Origin: Bacteroidetes bacterium UBA1952
GTDB taxonomy: Bacteria; Bacteroidota; Bacteroidia; Chitinophagales; Chitinophagaceae
Assembly (NCBI GenBank): GCA_002336725.1
Contig: DDEO01000182.1
Span: forward strand, 1 to 12,075
Direction of reading: 5' to 3'
DNA: 12,075 bases
Shown: positions 1 to 6,256 of the stretch, in pieces
Layout: the number at the start of each line of letters is the position of its first letter
How positions within the stretch are numbered: the first letter of the stretch is position 1
The notes under the pieces: generated by a model
Told to the model about the DNA's origin: nothing
Databases searched by the model: none
What the model saw: the letters and a program-made list of their open reading frames with translations, nothing else
Translations under genes and position numbers: made by a program

Positions 1-200
1 ACTAATTTCAGGGAGCTACTTATTTTTAATTAAGTTTCGGAATTCTATTAGTAAATAAATTATTAATTTGTTTCCCTATGCCTTCTCATACCGATTTGCA
101 ATAGCTAACGGTGTTATGCGTGGGAATATGCCCGGAGGCTATCGAATTAAAACTGATATTATTTCCGGAAAACAGCCGCCTGAAATCCGACGAAACGACT
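1..200. other. Non-coding left edge, AT-rich, no gene seen
   Basis: This stretch lies downstream of the endonuclease V gene. Its first 70 bases are very AT-rich and may belong to the regulatory region of a gene outside the window. I find no convincing coding frame, no TAnnTTTG promoter box and no hairpin with a U-tract. A short open frame beginning at 68 runs antisense into nfi and looks like chance. One copy of the TTCCGGAA palindrome lies at 163-170. Confidence 0.5.
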
Positions 201-905
201 TCACGCTTCTTCCGCCGGCATCTGTGCGCTGCCGTGCTGTATCCGCACTTCATTCACCCATAGATGCGCCTGCCGCGTCGGTTCCGGAATGCGGTATTTG
301 CCCACGCATTGTCTAATAATATTTACGGCATCTTCAAGCGTCAGGAGGTTTCCGGCAGAGACATACACCGGATTGACTTTCTTTTTGGTGCGCAACACCG
401 TTCCCACCACTTCGCCTTTGTGGAGGAGCGGAACGGCAGCGCCTGCTTCTTCGGGTAGCGGCTCGTGCTTGCCGACCAGAATGCTTTTGCCGCAGCCGAG
501 GGTTGGAATACCGGCAACAACGCCAAAATGCGAGGCAATGCCAAGACGGCGCGGATGCGCCTGCCCATGGCCGTCGAGGATGAGGACATCGGGTTTTTCC
601 GGAAGTTTTTCCCAGACCTGAAGCAGGGCGGGTACTTCCCGAAAAGACAGCAGGCCGGGCACATACGGAAACTTTGCCGTGGCGACTACATATTCGCGGT
701 GCAGCACCTGCATTTCCGGAAATGAAAGCACCACAATACCGGCGTAAATCGTTTCAGAGTATTTGTTGAAGGAAATATCGGCGCCGCCAACGGTTTTAGG
801 CATTTTTTCCAGCGACGTGAGCTGCACGCGGTGGCGCAGTTCCTGTTGGAGGGCAATGGCTTCGGTGGGCGAAAGCGTGTCGTAGTTTTCGGGAGCAGTC
901 ATCAT
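201..905 (-). CDS. nfi: Endonuclease V (deoxyinosine 3'-endonuclease)
   Basis: Repairs deaminated DNA by cutting the second phosphodiester bond 3' of deoxyinosine in the cytoplasm. The 234 residues match the family's usual 220-235. The catalytic signature is intact: GGADISF with Asp43, PYVPGLLSFRE with Glu90, DGHGQAHPRR with Asp111 and His117, ASH at His126, and GCGKS with Lys140. These positions are almost identical to the metal-binding and catalytic residues known for the Thermotoga enzyme. Two ATG codons are adjacent, at 905 and 902, and I took the first. The palindrome ATTTTCCGGAAAAT at 904-917 ends on the AT of that start codon. The upstream gene's terminator lies at 937-962, only about 30 bases from the start, so nfi needs a compact promoter in that gap or relies on readthrough. 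I see no clear terminator downstream. Confidence 0.96.
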   Translation of the reverse strand: MMTAPENYDTLSPTEAIALQQELRHRVQLTSLEKMPKTVGGADISFNKYSETIYAGIVVLSFPEMQVLHREYVVATAKFPYVPGLLSFREVPALLQVWEKLPEKPDVLILDGHGQAHPRRLGIASHFGVVAGIPTLGCGKSILVGKHEPLPEEAGAAVPLLHKGEVVGTVLRTKKKVNPVYVSAGNLLTLEDAVNIIRQCVGKYRIPEPTRQAHLWVNEVRIQHGSAQMPAEEA

Positions 906-936
906 TTTCCGGAAAATAACGAAACCGCGCCAGAAG

Positions 937-962
937 AAAAAAGCGTCCGTTTCCGGACGCTT
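937..962 (-). terminator. Intrinsic terminator of the TPR-like gene
   Basis: Read on the minus strand, a 9-bp perfect stem (AAGCGTCCG pairing with CGGACGCTT) closes a GAAA tetraloop and is followed by a run of six T residues. It starts about ten bases after the stop codon of the exported protein gene at 972. The GNRA-type loop and the U-tract make this a textbook rho-independent terminator. Confidence 0.93.
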
Positions 963-971
963 GCTGTCATC

Positions 972-1622
972 TTATTCCTTCTCTTCGCCTTTGGCCTGTC
1001 CAATCATCCATTGATTGGTATTCCAGCCCCAGAAGGGTTTTTCGGGGTCTGTTTTGGCTTCTTTTTCAAACAGCGGCGTGGCTTTCTCGAAGTATGGAAG
1101 GGCTGCTTTTTTGCCGCCGCCAAACATCTTGGGTGTATAGAATTTAGACGTTCCCCGTAACAGGTAAATGCGCGGATTATCGGGGTTCATGGCTTTGGCC
1201 TTATCGAGGTTTTGATCGAATATCTTACCGTATTTCTGCCAGCGGGCCTGTGGGTCGGCGCTGAGGCGGGCACTGGCGATAGAAGCCTGCAAAACATAGA
1301 TTTCATCCGATTCGTGGCCCAGTTGCGTGGCAGCAGTATTGGCATAGGTTTCTGCCTCATCTACCAGCGCATCTTTGGCTTTGGCATCGGTTTGCAGATA
1401 AGAAAGCTGCGCTTTGGTATAGGCTGCGTAGTAATTGGCGGCCCAACTGTCCGGCCATTTTTTGGCTATCAGTTCAAATTTATTGGCCAGATCGGTTTTG
1501 GCCTGTTGATTCCAGGTGGTGTCGTAGGCAGGAAGGTATTTCAGGAGTGCTTCGTTGGCATTTTGCTGCGCAAAAGCCGGAATGCCTGCAAACAGGAGCA
1601 GGGCAAAGAGGAGTTTTTTCAT
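972..1622 (-). CDS. Exported TPR-like protein of unknown function
   Basis: A 216-residue protein with a clear signal peptide at the N terminus (MKKLLFALLLFAGIPAFAQQ, cleavage probably after AFA). The mature part is mostly alpha-helical with helix pairs rich in Ala, Tyr and Trp (for example WAANYYAAYTKAQL and NPDNPRIYLLRGTSKFY), which resembles degenerate tetratricopeptide repeats. No catalytic motif is visible. The open frame extends upstream to 1694, but the start at 1622 is preferred because it begins the signal peptide and lies just downstream of a good promoter box at 1640-1647. It is probably a periplasmic scaffold or binding protein, which is an inference from fold type only. It is bracketed by its own promoter and terminator, so it appears to be monocistronic. 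Confidence 0.85.
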   Translation of the reverse strand: MKKLLFALLLFAGIPAFAQQNANEALLKYLPAYDTTWNQQAKTDLANKFELIAKKWPDSWAANYYAAYTKAQLSYLQTDAKAKDALVDEAETYANTAATQLGHESDEIYVLQASIASARLSADPQARWQKYGKIFDQNLDKAKAMNPDNPRIYLLRGTSKFYTPKMFGGGKKAALPYFEKATPLFEKEAKTDPEKPFWGWNTNQWMIGQAKGEEKE

Positions 1623-1639
1623 GAGTTTGAATAGTACTT

Positions 1640-1647
1640 CAAAAGTA
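1640..1647 (-). promoter_or_regulatory. -7 promoter box of the TPR-like gene
   Basis: On the minus strand the sequence is TACTTTTG, an exact match to the Bacteroidota -7 box TAnnTTTG, 17 bases upstream of the ATG at 1622. The upstream region that should carry the -33 element is occupied by the palindrome ATTTCCGGAAAT at 1656-1667, whose TTTC lies about 15 bases before the box. Transcription would start near 1634 and give a leader of only about 12 bases. Confidence 0.65.
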
Positions 1648-1655
1648 GCGATGCA

Positions 1656-1776
1656 ATTTCCGGAAATAGCATTAAAGTTTCCGGAAATTTTCACGGGTTC
1701 AAGGGTATTATTCAGGCGCTACAAGCGATCCCGGCCGGTGCTGACAGCACTCTTAATCTTCCGGAAATTTCCGGAA
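1656..1776. repeat. Cluster of four TTCCGGAA palindromes
   Basis: The gap between the L,D-transpeptidase and TPR-like genes holds four copies of TTCCGGAA, at 1658-1665, 1679-1686, 1759-1766 and 1769-1776. The first pair is spaced by 21 bp and the second by 10 bp, which is two turns and one turn of the helix. A fifth half-matching site, TTTCCGGATAAA, overlaps the transpeptidase stop region near 1788. The arrangement upstream of a promoter resembles an operator array, but the same palindrome also occurs inside genes elsewhere in the window. Confidence 0.6.
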
Positions 1777-1785
1777 ATCGGGGGT

Positions 1786-2505
1786 TTATTTCCGGATAAA
1801 AACCTTCGTTCCCACGCCCACGAGGGTAAAGAGTTCATCCACATCCGTGTTGCGCAGGGCAATGCAGCCATCCGTCCAGCCAACGCCCATTTCTATCATA
1901 TCGTCGCCGCCCGGCCAGATGCCGTGGATGCCGATGGAGTGGCCGATAGTAGCCGTTGCCGGGAGAATGCCCCGGGCTTTCAGGCGGTTGAATTTGGCTC
2001 GCGAAGAATCGTTGGGATAATTCAGGAGCATAAACTTGTTGTACTGCGAGCGCGGGTTGATGTTTTGAATCACAAAAGACCCTTCCGGTGTGCAGCGGTC
2101 GCCTTCGCGGCATTTATCATCCTGTGGTCGCGGCCCGAAAACGGCTTTGTAATTCCGGATTGCGCGGTTGTTGTAATAGACCTGCAGGGAATAATCCGAT
2201 TTATCCACCAGAATCATCACCTTGTCTTTGCGCATCGTGTCGGGCTGCACCTTCACCACCTGCCCCTGTTTGATGGGAATGGGCATGATGATGGTTTGGC
2301 GCACGCGCATCAACCCTTCGTCGTATTGCACTTCGCGCACAATATTGCCTTTGCCATCAGGATATTCGGCGAGCAATTTAAAATTATGGAGTTTCGGCAC
2401 TACCGGCACTGCGGCTTCTTCTCCCTTTTGCGGGGCGGGTTGCTGCGCCCGTGTCTGGGCTATCAGCGTAAAGCACAGCAGCAGGGTTCCAATTACACGA
2501 ATCAC
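1786..2505 (-). CDS. Exported L,D-transpeptidase (YkuD domain)
   Basis: A cell-wall enzyme predicted to act in the periplasm, either forming 3-3 peptidoglycan cross-links or attaching proteins or peptides to the tetrapeptide stem. With the GTG start at 2505 it is 239 residues and begins with a hydrophobic signal peptide ending near AQTRAQQ. The YkuD domain runs from about residue 96 (VMILVDKSDYSLQVYYN) to the C terminus. It contains the active-site signature: HG at His194-Gly195 and TDGCIALR with the nucleophile Cys214 and Arg218. The usual Ser-x-Gly-Cys is Thr-Asp-Gly-Cys here. The frame stays open to 2640, but that would overlap the DUF2480 gene and its terminator and would bury the signal peptide, so the GTG is preferred. 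I am sure of the family; the exact start and the substrate are uncertain. Confidence 0.9.
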   Translation of the reverse strand: MIRVIGTLLLCFTLIAQTRAQQPAPQKGEEAAVPVVPKLHNFKLLAEYPDGKGNIVREVQYDEGLMRVRQTIIMPIPIKQGQVVKVQPDTMRKDKVMILVDKSDYSLQVYYNNRAIRNYKAVFGPRPQDDKCREGDRCTPEGSFVIQNINPRSQYNKFMLLNYPNDSSRAKFNRLKARGILPATATIGHSIGIHGIWPGGDDMIEMGVGWTDGCIALRNTDVDELFTLVGVGTKVFIRK

Positions 2506-2514
2506 GGCAGAAAA

Positions 2515-2522
2515 CAATAATA
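2515..2522 (-). promoter_or_regulatory. Possible -7 box of the L,D-transpeptidase gene
   Basis: The minus strand reads TATTATTG, one mismatch from TAnnTTTG, ending ten bases before the GTG at 2505. It sits between the DUF2480 terminator and the start codon, where a promoter is needed. If it is used, the mRNA would have almost no leader. I see no clear -33 element. Confidence 0.4.
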
Positions 2523-2566
2523 GAATGCAGGAGAGAGAGCTAAAGACGACCTCGGAGGCGCGAAGT

Positions 2567-2612
2567 AAAAAAAAGCGGCGTTGGATTAGGGTTTGTCCAC
2601 GCTCGCCGCTTT
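2567..2612 (-). terminator. Intrinsic terminator overlapping the DUF2480 stop
   Basis: On the minus strand AAAGCGGCG (from 2612 to 2604) pairs perfectly with CGCCGCTTT (from 2580 to 2572), a 9-bp stem with a 23-base loop, followed by a U-tract of eight. The 5' arm lies inside the last coding codons of the DUF2480 gene and its stop codon at 2586-2588 lies in the loop, so a ribosome finishing the gene would cover the hairpin. Confidence 0.8.
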
Positions 2613-3110
2613 CTTCTTGTAGAGCGGCACGGTAGAACATGGCTCGCCATACATCAGCGATTGCACTACGGGTTGCAATAAATCTGTTGCCGCCACATAG
2701 GCTGCCGCCGGAATGGCTACATCGCCGCAGCCTTTCAGCACGAGGCGGGCGCCGGCATATATTTCAGGAGAAATTTCCCGGCGGATAGTATCCTCAATAA
2801 CTTTTTCCCGAACGATTTCGGGCGCACCAAAATACACCGAGCGGGCCACGGGGCGAAGTACAACCGTTGCGAGGGCATAGGCCCAAACGGGGATGATAGC
2901 ATCTACGCTGCAAAAAACGGCCACGTCTTTTCCGGAAAATGGCATCAGATCGAGGGCTTTGAGGGCTTCGCGAAAGTCTTTTTCTTTTAAAATCAACCCC
3001 CGGAATAAATGCGGTTGCAGGTCGAAAGCCACAATATCGGTATCACAATAGGGCGAGAGGTCGAGGGTGAGGATGCCGCTGGCCGCTACCTTGTTCACAA
3101 GAGTTTCCAT
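2586..3110 (-). CDS. DUF2480 family protein
   Basis: A 174-residue protein that I recognise as the Bacteroidota DUF2480 family from its opening ETLVNKVAASGILTLDL, the central block LILKEKDFREAL followed by VDAIIPVWAY, and the C-terminal block QSLMYGEPCSTVPLYK. It has no signal peptide or transmembrane segment and is probably cytoplasmic. The family's biochemical role is not known to me and I do not assign one. The frame opens at 3128, but the start at 3110 matches where family members begin. A TAnnTTTG box at 3145-3152 precedes it and a terminator overlaps its 3' end, so it appears to be a single-gene unit. Confidence 0.9.
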   Translation of the reverse strand: METLVNKVAASGILTLDLSPYCDTDIVAFDLQPHLFRGLILKEKDFREALKALDLMPFSGKDVAVFCSVDAIIPVWAYALATVVLRPVARSVYFGAPEIVREKVIEDTIRREISPEIYAGARLVLKGCGDVAIPAAAYVAATDLLQPVVQSLMYGEPCSTVPLYKKKAASVDKP

Positions 3111-3144
3111 AATCAATATGCGCTGCACCGGGAAGGTGCTTCTA

Positions 3145-3152
3145 CAAAATTA
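3145..3152 (-). promoter_or_regulatory. -7 promoter box of the DUF2480 gene
   Basis: The minus strand reads TAATTTTG, an exact TAnnTTTG match, 35 bases upstream of the ATG at 3110. A TTTC about 22 bases further upstream could act as a weak -33 element. The tandem repeat array begins just beyond, so array growth or loss would change the sequence upstream of this promoter. Confidence 0.6.
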
Positions 3153-3176
3153 ACCCTTTTGGATGGGTTTGACCGA

Positions 3177-3540
3177 AACGGGGTTTTCTCGCGAAACAGA
3201 GGTGGTTTTTACCCTGAAAGTATTTTCTCGCAGAGACGCAGAGGTGGTTTTTAAAAGGGACTTTACGGAAAGTATTTTCTCGCAGAGACGCAGAGACGCA
3301 GAGATGGTTTTTTAAAAAAGAGACTTTACGGAAAGTATTTTCTCGCAGAGACGCAGAGATGGTTTTTTAAAAAAGAGACTTTACGGAAAGTATTTTCTCG
3401 CAGAGACGCAGAGACGCAGAGATGATTTTTAAAAAAGAGACTTCACTGAAAGTATTTTCTCGCAGAGGCGCAGAGACGCAGAGATGGTTTTTTTAAAAGA
3501 GACTTTACGGAAAGTATTTTTTCGCACAGAAACAACGCTC
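3177..3540. repeat. Tandem repeat array with 52-63 bp units
   Basis: Five full units run 3221-3272, 3273-3335, 3336-3390, 3391-3452 and 3453-3514, with lengths 52, 63, 55, 62 and 62. Decayed partial units flank them (about 3177-3220 and 3515-3540). Each unit reads TATTTTCTCG, then two or three copies of the 8-mer CGCAGAGA, then TGG, a T-run and an A-run, and finally GAGACTTTACGGAAAG. Length differences come from the 8-mer copy number (2, 3, 2, 3, 3) and from homopolymer runs. The array fills the gap between the ppiD-like gene's terminator and the DUF2480 promoter, and no convincing gene lies in it. From memory, CGCAGAGA-type repeats occur between genes in several bacterial phyla. Confidence 0.93.
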
Positions 3541-3550
3541 GGTTTTCTGA

Positions 3551-3583
3551 ATAAAAAGAGGCTGCCCCTGGGGAACAGCCTCT
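3551..3583 (-). terminator. Intrinsic terminator of the ppiD-like gene
   Basis: On the minus strand AGAGGCTG (from 3583) pairs with CAGCCTCT (ending at 3557), an 8-bp stem extended inside by CCCC with GGGG, and is followed by TTTTTAT. It lies about 40 bases downstream of the ppiD-like stop codon at 3623. Confidence 0.88.
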
Positions 3584-3622
3584 CTCTGAAAATCGGATTC
3601 TTTTGTCCGGATACTTGTTTTT

Positions 3623-5761
3623 TTACAGCATCTTGGTGTTGTAAGTAATCTTCGCATTGCGGCGTACGGATTGCTGGAGTGCGTTGGCGAGCGCCTGACG
3701 CAGTTGCATCGCCTGCGACATCTTCTGCTGCTCCATCGTGGCGGCATCCTGAGCAGGAAGCGCGTTGGTGGTGCGCAAAAGCAGCGAGGTGAAGAACACG
3801 CCGTCATTGCCCCGGATAGCGGGCGAAGTAGCGCCCTGCTGGAAACCTTTAAAGAAGGAATAACCTACTACTTTCGGCTCAAAACCGAGATTGGGCGCAA
3901 ACGGATTGGCAAACGAGAAGGAGTCAGACTGCATGATGGGCTGCTGGCTGGCGGCGGCCACTTCGTCCAGCGTTTTCATCTTGCCGTATTTATTCAGCAA
4001 CACATCGCCTTTTTTGCGGGCTTTCACCAGTTGCTCGATCTGCGGACGGGTGCTTTCGTCAAGCGTCATCAGACCGGCATCTTTAATTCCGGAAATCTTC
4101 GCCACCACATAGCGGTCGTCCATATGGAAGGGAGCCGATACAGCGCCAGCCTTCTGCTTGTCGGCCCATACCCAGGTAATCAGTTCGCGGCTGGATCCGA
4201 GGCCATTGATATTAAAGTCGTTCTGGCGGATGTTTTCGGCCACTTTTTTCTGCAATCCCTCTTTGGTAATCGCTGCGTCAAAGGCTTTCGCCTCGCTGTT
4301 TTTTCCGGAAAAAGCAACTGCTTTATTGTAGGCAGCGTCGTTTGTAATCTGTCCGGGTTGCAGGGCTTTTACCACGACGGCCAGTTTGGTAGCAGTCTCA
4401 AATCCTTTTTGGTCGTTGATTTTCAGGATATGCCAGCCAAACTGGGTTTTTACGGTTTTCAGGTCGCCGGTTTTGCCGTTGAAAGCCACTTCGTTGAATT
4501 CCGGAACCATCATGCCCTGCGGGAAATAACCCAGGTCGCCGCCTTTTTCTTTATTGCTCTGATCGTCTGAGAACTGCTTCGCCAGCGTGTCGAAAGAAGC
4601 ACCTGCGCGGATGGCTACCAGCAGGCTATCGGCCATTTTATGCGCGGCGCTGTCGTCGCGGTTTTGGTTGGCGGCGAGCAGGATGTGCTGCGCTTTCACA
4701 CTGTCGGGCATTTGCTTTTTCTCAAGCACTTTCACCATCTGATAAGCGCCGGCATCATAGAACGGACCAATTACGCTTCCTATCGGATAGTTGAGCAGCG
4801 AATCGGAACCGGGTGCCTGAAACATTTTTTTGGTAAAATACCGGTCGGTGTAGGCCACATCGGAATTGCGGTTTACGAAGGATTCGGCATCCGGGGTAGC
4901 TACAAATTCATTCCGCAGGTTTTGCAGCGCACCGAGCGATTTCGCCGTGTCTTCTGCGGAAGGCACCACGTCGAAAGTTACGTATTCGATGCTGCGCACC
5001 GGCTGATCAATGGTGTATTGATCAGCGTGTTCCTTAATATAGGCGTTGAGATCTTGATCCGTTACTTTCACGTCTGCATCCGGAATCATCACGAAAGGCA
5101 GCTTTACAAATTTTATGCTTGCCAGTTCGGCACCTTCTTCCATCGCTTTTTTTGCAAAAGCGCCGGGTGCATATACACCATTGAGCACGAGCGCACTGTA
5201 TTTCTGCAACTTGCGGCTACGGGCCACAAAGCGTTGCACAGCACTCCATTCTTCCTGCAGGCGCTGCCGCTGATTGGCATCAGGAATTTGAGGAACCTGC
5301 TGTTCGAAGGCCGCAATCATCGCGGGGTCAAACTGGCCGGTTTCCTGATTTTTGAAATACGGAAATTGCTGCACCATCGGGTCGGGGGCAGCGCCGCGAA
5401 GGAGGTCTTTCAGTTCGGCATCGGTTATGGTAATACCGAGGCGCTCCATGTCTCCTTCCACGAGCTTTTGGTACACCATTTCGTCGAGTACCTGCTGACG
5501 GATTTGCGCACGTGTGGCCTCGTCGAGCGGCTTGCCCTGACTATAGAGCGGCACGAGCAGCTCGTAATCGGCGAGCTGCTGCTGATAATCCTTGACATCA
5601 ATTTTACTGCCGTTTACTTTGGCTACGCTCGTGTCTCTTCCCAACAGCGACTGAAGGGGGCCGTTGGCAGCGTCCATCAAAATAAATCCGACGAGGGAAA
5701 CGCCGATAAGCCCTCCCACAACTTTTGCGTATTTAGTACGCAGGCTTTGAATAACCGACAT
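3623..5761 (-). CDS. ppiD: PpiD/SurA-like peptidyl-prolyl isomerase, membrane-anchored
   Basis: A periplasmic folding factor anchored in the inner membrane, catalysing cis-trans isomerisation of prolyl bonds and probably acting as a chaperone for exported proteins. The 712 residues begin with a short cytoplasmic stretch (MSVIQSLRTKYAK) and one transmembrane helix at about residues 14-31. A SurA/PpiD-type N-terminal chaperone region follows (from VAKVNGSKIDVKDYQQQL at about 47). The parvulin domain spans about 351-450, with conserved blocks VKAQHILL (356-362), LAKQFSDD, GGDLGYF (408-413) and FGWHILKI (441-448). The long C-terminal region has no clear second catalytic motif. It is longer than E. 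coli PpiD (about 620 residues), as is usual in Bacteroidota. The start at 5761 is supported by the membrane anchor and a promoter box at 5803-5810. It is the first gene left of the origin. The gene symbol reflects architecture rather than proven orthology. Confidence 0.92.
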   Translation of the reverse strand: MSVIQSLRTKYAKVVGGLIGVSLVGFILMDAANGPLQSLLGRDTSVAKVNGSKIDVKDYQQQLADYELLVPLYSQGKPLDEATRAQIRQQVLDEMVYQKLVEGDMERLGITITDAELKDLLRGAAPDPMVQQFPYFKNQETGQFDPAMIAAFEQQVPQIPDANQRQRLQEEWSAVQRFVARSRKLQKYSALVLNGVYAPGAFAKKAMEEGAELASIKFVKLPFVMIPDADVKVTDQDLNAYIKEHADQYTIDQPVRSIEYVTFDVVPSAEDTAKSLGALQNLRNEFVATPDAESFVNRNSDVAYTDRYFTKKMFQAPGSDSLLNYPIGSVIGPFYDAGAYQMVKVLEKKQMPDSVKAQHILLAANQNRDDSAAHKMADSLLVAIRAGASFDTLAKQFSDDQSNKEKGGDLGYFPQGMMVPEFNEVAFNGKTGDLKTVKTQFGWHILKINDQKGFETATKLAVVVKALQPGQITNDAAYNKAVAFSGKNSEAKAFDAAITKEGLQKKVAENIRQNDFNINGLGSSRELITWVWADKQKAGAVSAPFHMDDRYVVAKISGIKDAGLMTLDESTRPQIEQLVKARKKGDVLLNKYGKMKTLDEVAAASQQPIMQSDSFSFANPFAPNLGFEPKVVGYSFFKGFQQGATSPAIRGNDGVFFTSLLLRTTNALPAQDAATMEQQKMSQAMQLRQALANALQQSVRRNAKITYNTKML

Positions 5762-5802
5762 AATGGAGTTGGTACGAAACTTTTAGGAATCTGGAAAGTT
5801 TG

Positions 5803-5829
5803 CAAAAATAGGCTTATACACTCTTCAAA
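5803..5829 (-). promoter_or_regulatory. Promoter of the ppiD-like gene
   Basis: On the minus strand TTTG (5829-5826) is followed after 15 bases by TATTTTTG (5810-5803), an exact TAnnTTTG -7 box. The spacing is slightly shorter than the 17-23 bases usual for these promoters. The ATG at 5761 lies about 40 bases downstream. The -33 TTTG is part of the inverted repeat arm at 5826-5834. Confidence 0.6.
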
Positions 5830-5889
5830 GTGCGCTTCCTGGCCGCTGCTTCAAAAATCTTTTCGTGCGGATGTTAAGAACGCACTTTG
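5826..5889. repeat. Inverted repeat at the left shoulder of the origin
   Basis: CAAAGTGCG at 5826-5834 is repeated exactly in inverted orientation as CGCACTTTG at 5881-5889, with 46 bases between. The left arm overlaps the -33 position of the ppiD-like promoter. It could be a protein-binding pair, part of the origin, or chance; nothing in the spacer resembles a gene. Confidence 0.4.
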
Positions 5890-5963
5890 GGATTAGCAAG
5901 AGCGCCGAATGTTCCACGGCATTTTTATTTTTCCACAATAGGGTGTGGATTTCCCGCTTTTCC

Positions 5964-5994
5964 TGTGGATAACGTGTGGATAACGTGTGGATAT
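5964..5994. repeat. Three DnaA boxes in 11-bp register
   Basis: The 11-mer TGTGGATAACG at 5964-5974 is repeated at 5975-5985 and followed by TGTGGATAT at 5986-5994. The three boxes are in the same orientation and spaced by exactly 11 bp, about one helical turn, which would place DnaA protomers on one face of the DNA. Confidence 0.85.
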
Positions 5995-6173
5995 CTTTCG
6001 CCTTCCTTGTGGATAAGTCCTCTTTTCCGGTTTTTATCCACATCACCCCCCATTTTATCCACAGGGTTATCCACACTTAGAAGGGCAAAAAACGGGTTTT
6101 CGGAGCTTTTAAAAAAGTTATCCACAATGGGGTGTGGAAATCCTTGAATGACGCGGGTTTTTAGTGTGGATAA

Positions 6174-6187
6174 CTGCAACTTTGCAG
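6174..6187 (+). promoter_or_regulatory. Candidate nadA promoter region with inverted repeat
   Basis: CTGCAA and TTGCAG form an inverted repeat with a 2-bp spacer. Within it, CAACTTTG at 6177-6184 differs at one base from the -7 box TAnnTTTG. No better box was seen between the DnaA boxes and nadA. If it is used, the transcript would cross the candidate unwinding element with a leader of roughly 115 bases. This is a weak call. Confidence 0.3.
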
Positions 6188-6256
6188 TGGTTTTCCGGCT
6201 CTAAAAGCCCGGATTTTCCGGAAATTGGCCCGTGGTTATCCACATATCCACAGCCC

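Noticed and set aside
68..316. 82-residue plus-strand open frame at the left edge
   Set aside because: It overlaps the nfi 3' end on the opposite strand and shows no family resemblance, signal peptide or promoter.
1555..2520. 321-residue plus-strand frame over the L,D-transpeptidase
   Set aside because: The minus-strand frame carries the complete YkuD active-site motif and a signal peptide, and the plus-strand product looks like a shadow rich in His and Phe.
3177..3540. CRISPR array
   Set aside because: Units are head-to-tail repeats of the whole sequence with no unique spacers, unit length varies, and no cas genes are present.
4640..5896. 418-residue open frame antisense to the ppiD-like gene
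   Set aside because: It is complementary to a well-supported gene with domain motifs. The antisense product shows no recognisable motif and runs into the origin-flanking sequence.
5825..6179. Small open frames on both strands inside the DnaA-box region (83, 86 and 84 residues)
   Set aside because: They are translations of repeated DnaA boxes, giving runs of His, Thr, Leu, Trp and Ile, and resemble no protein family.
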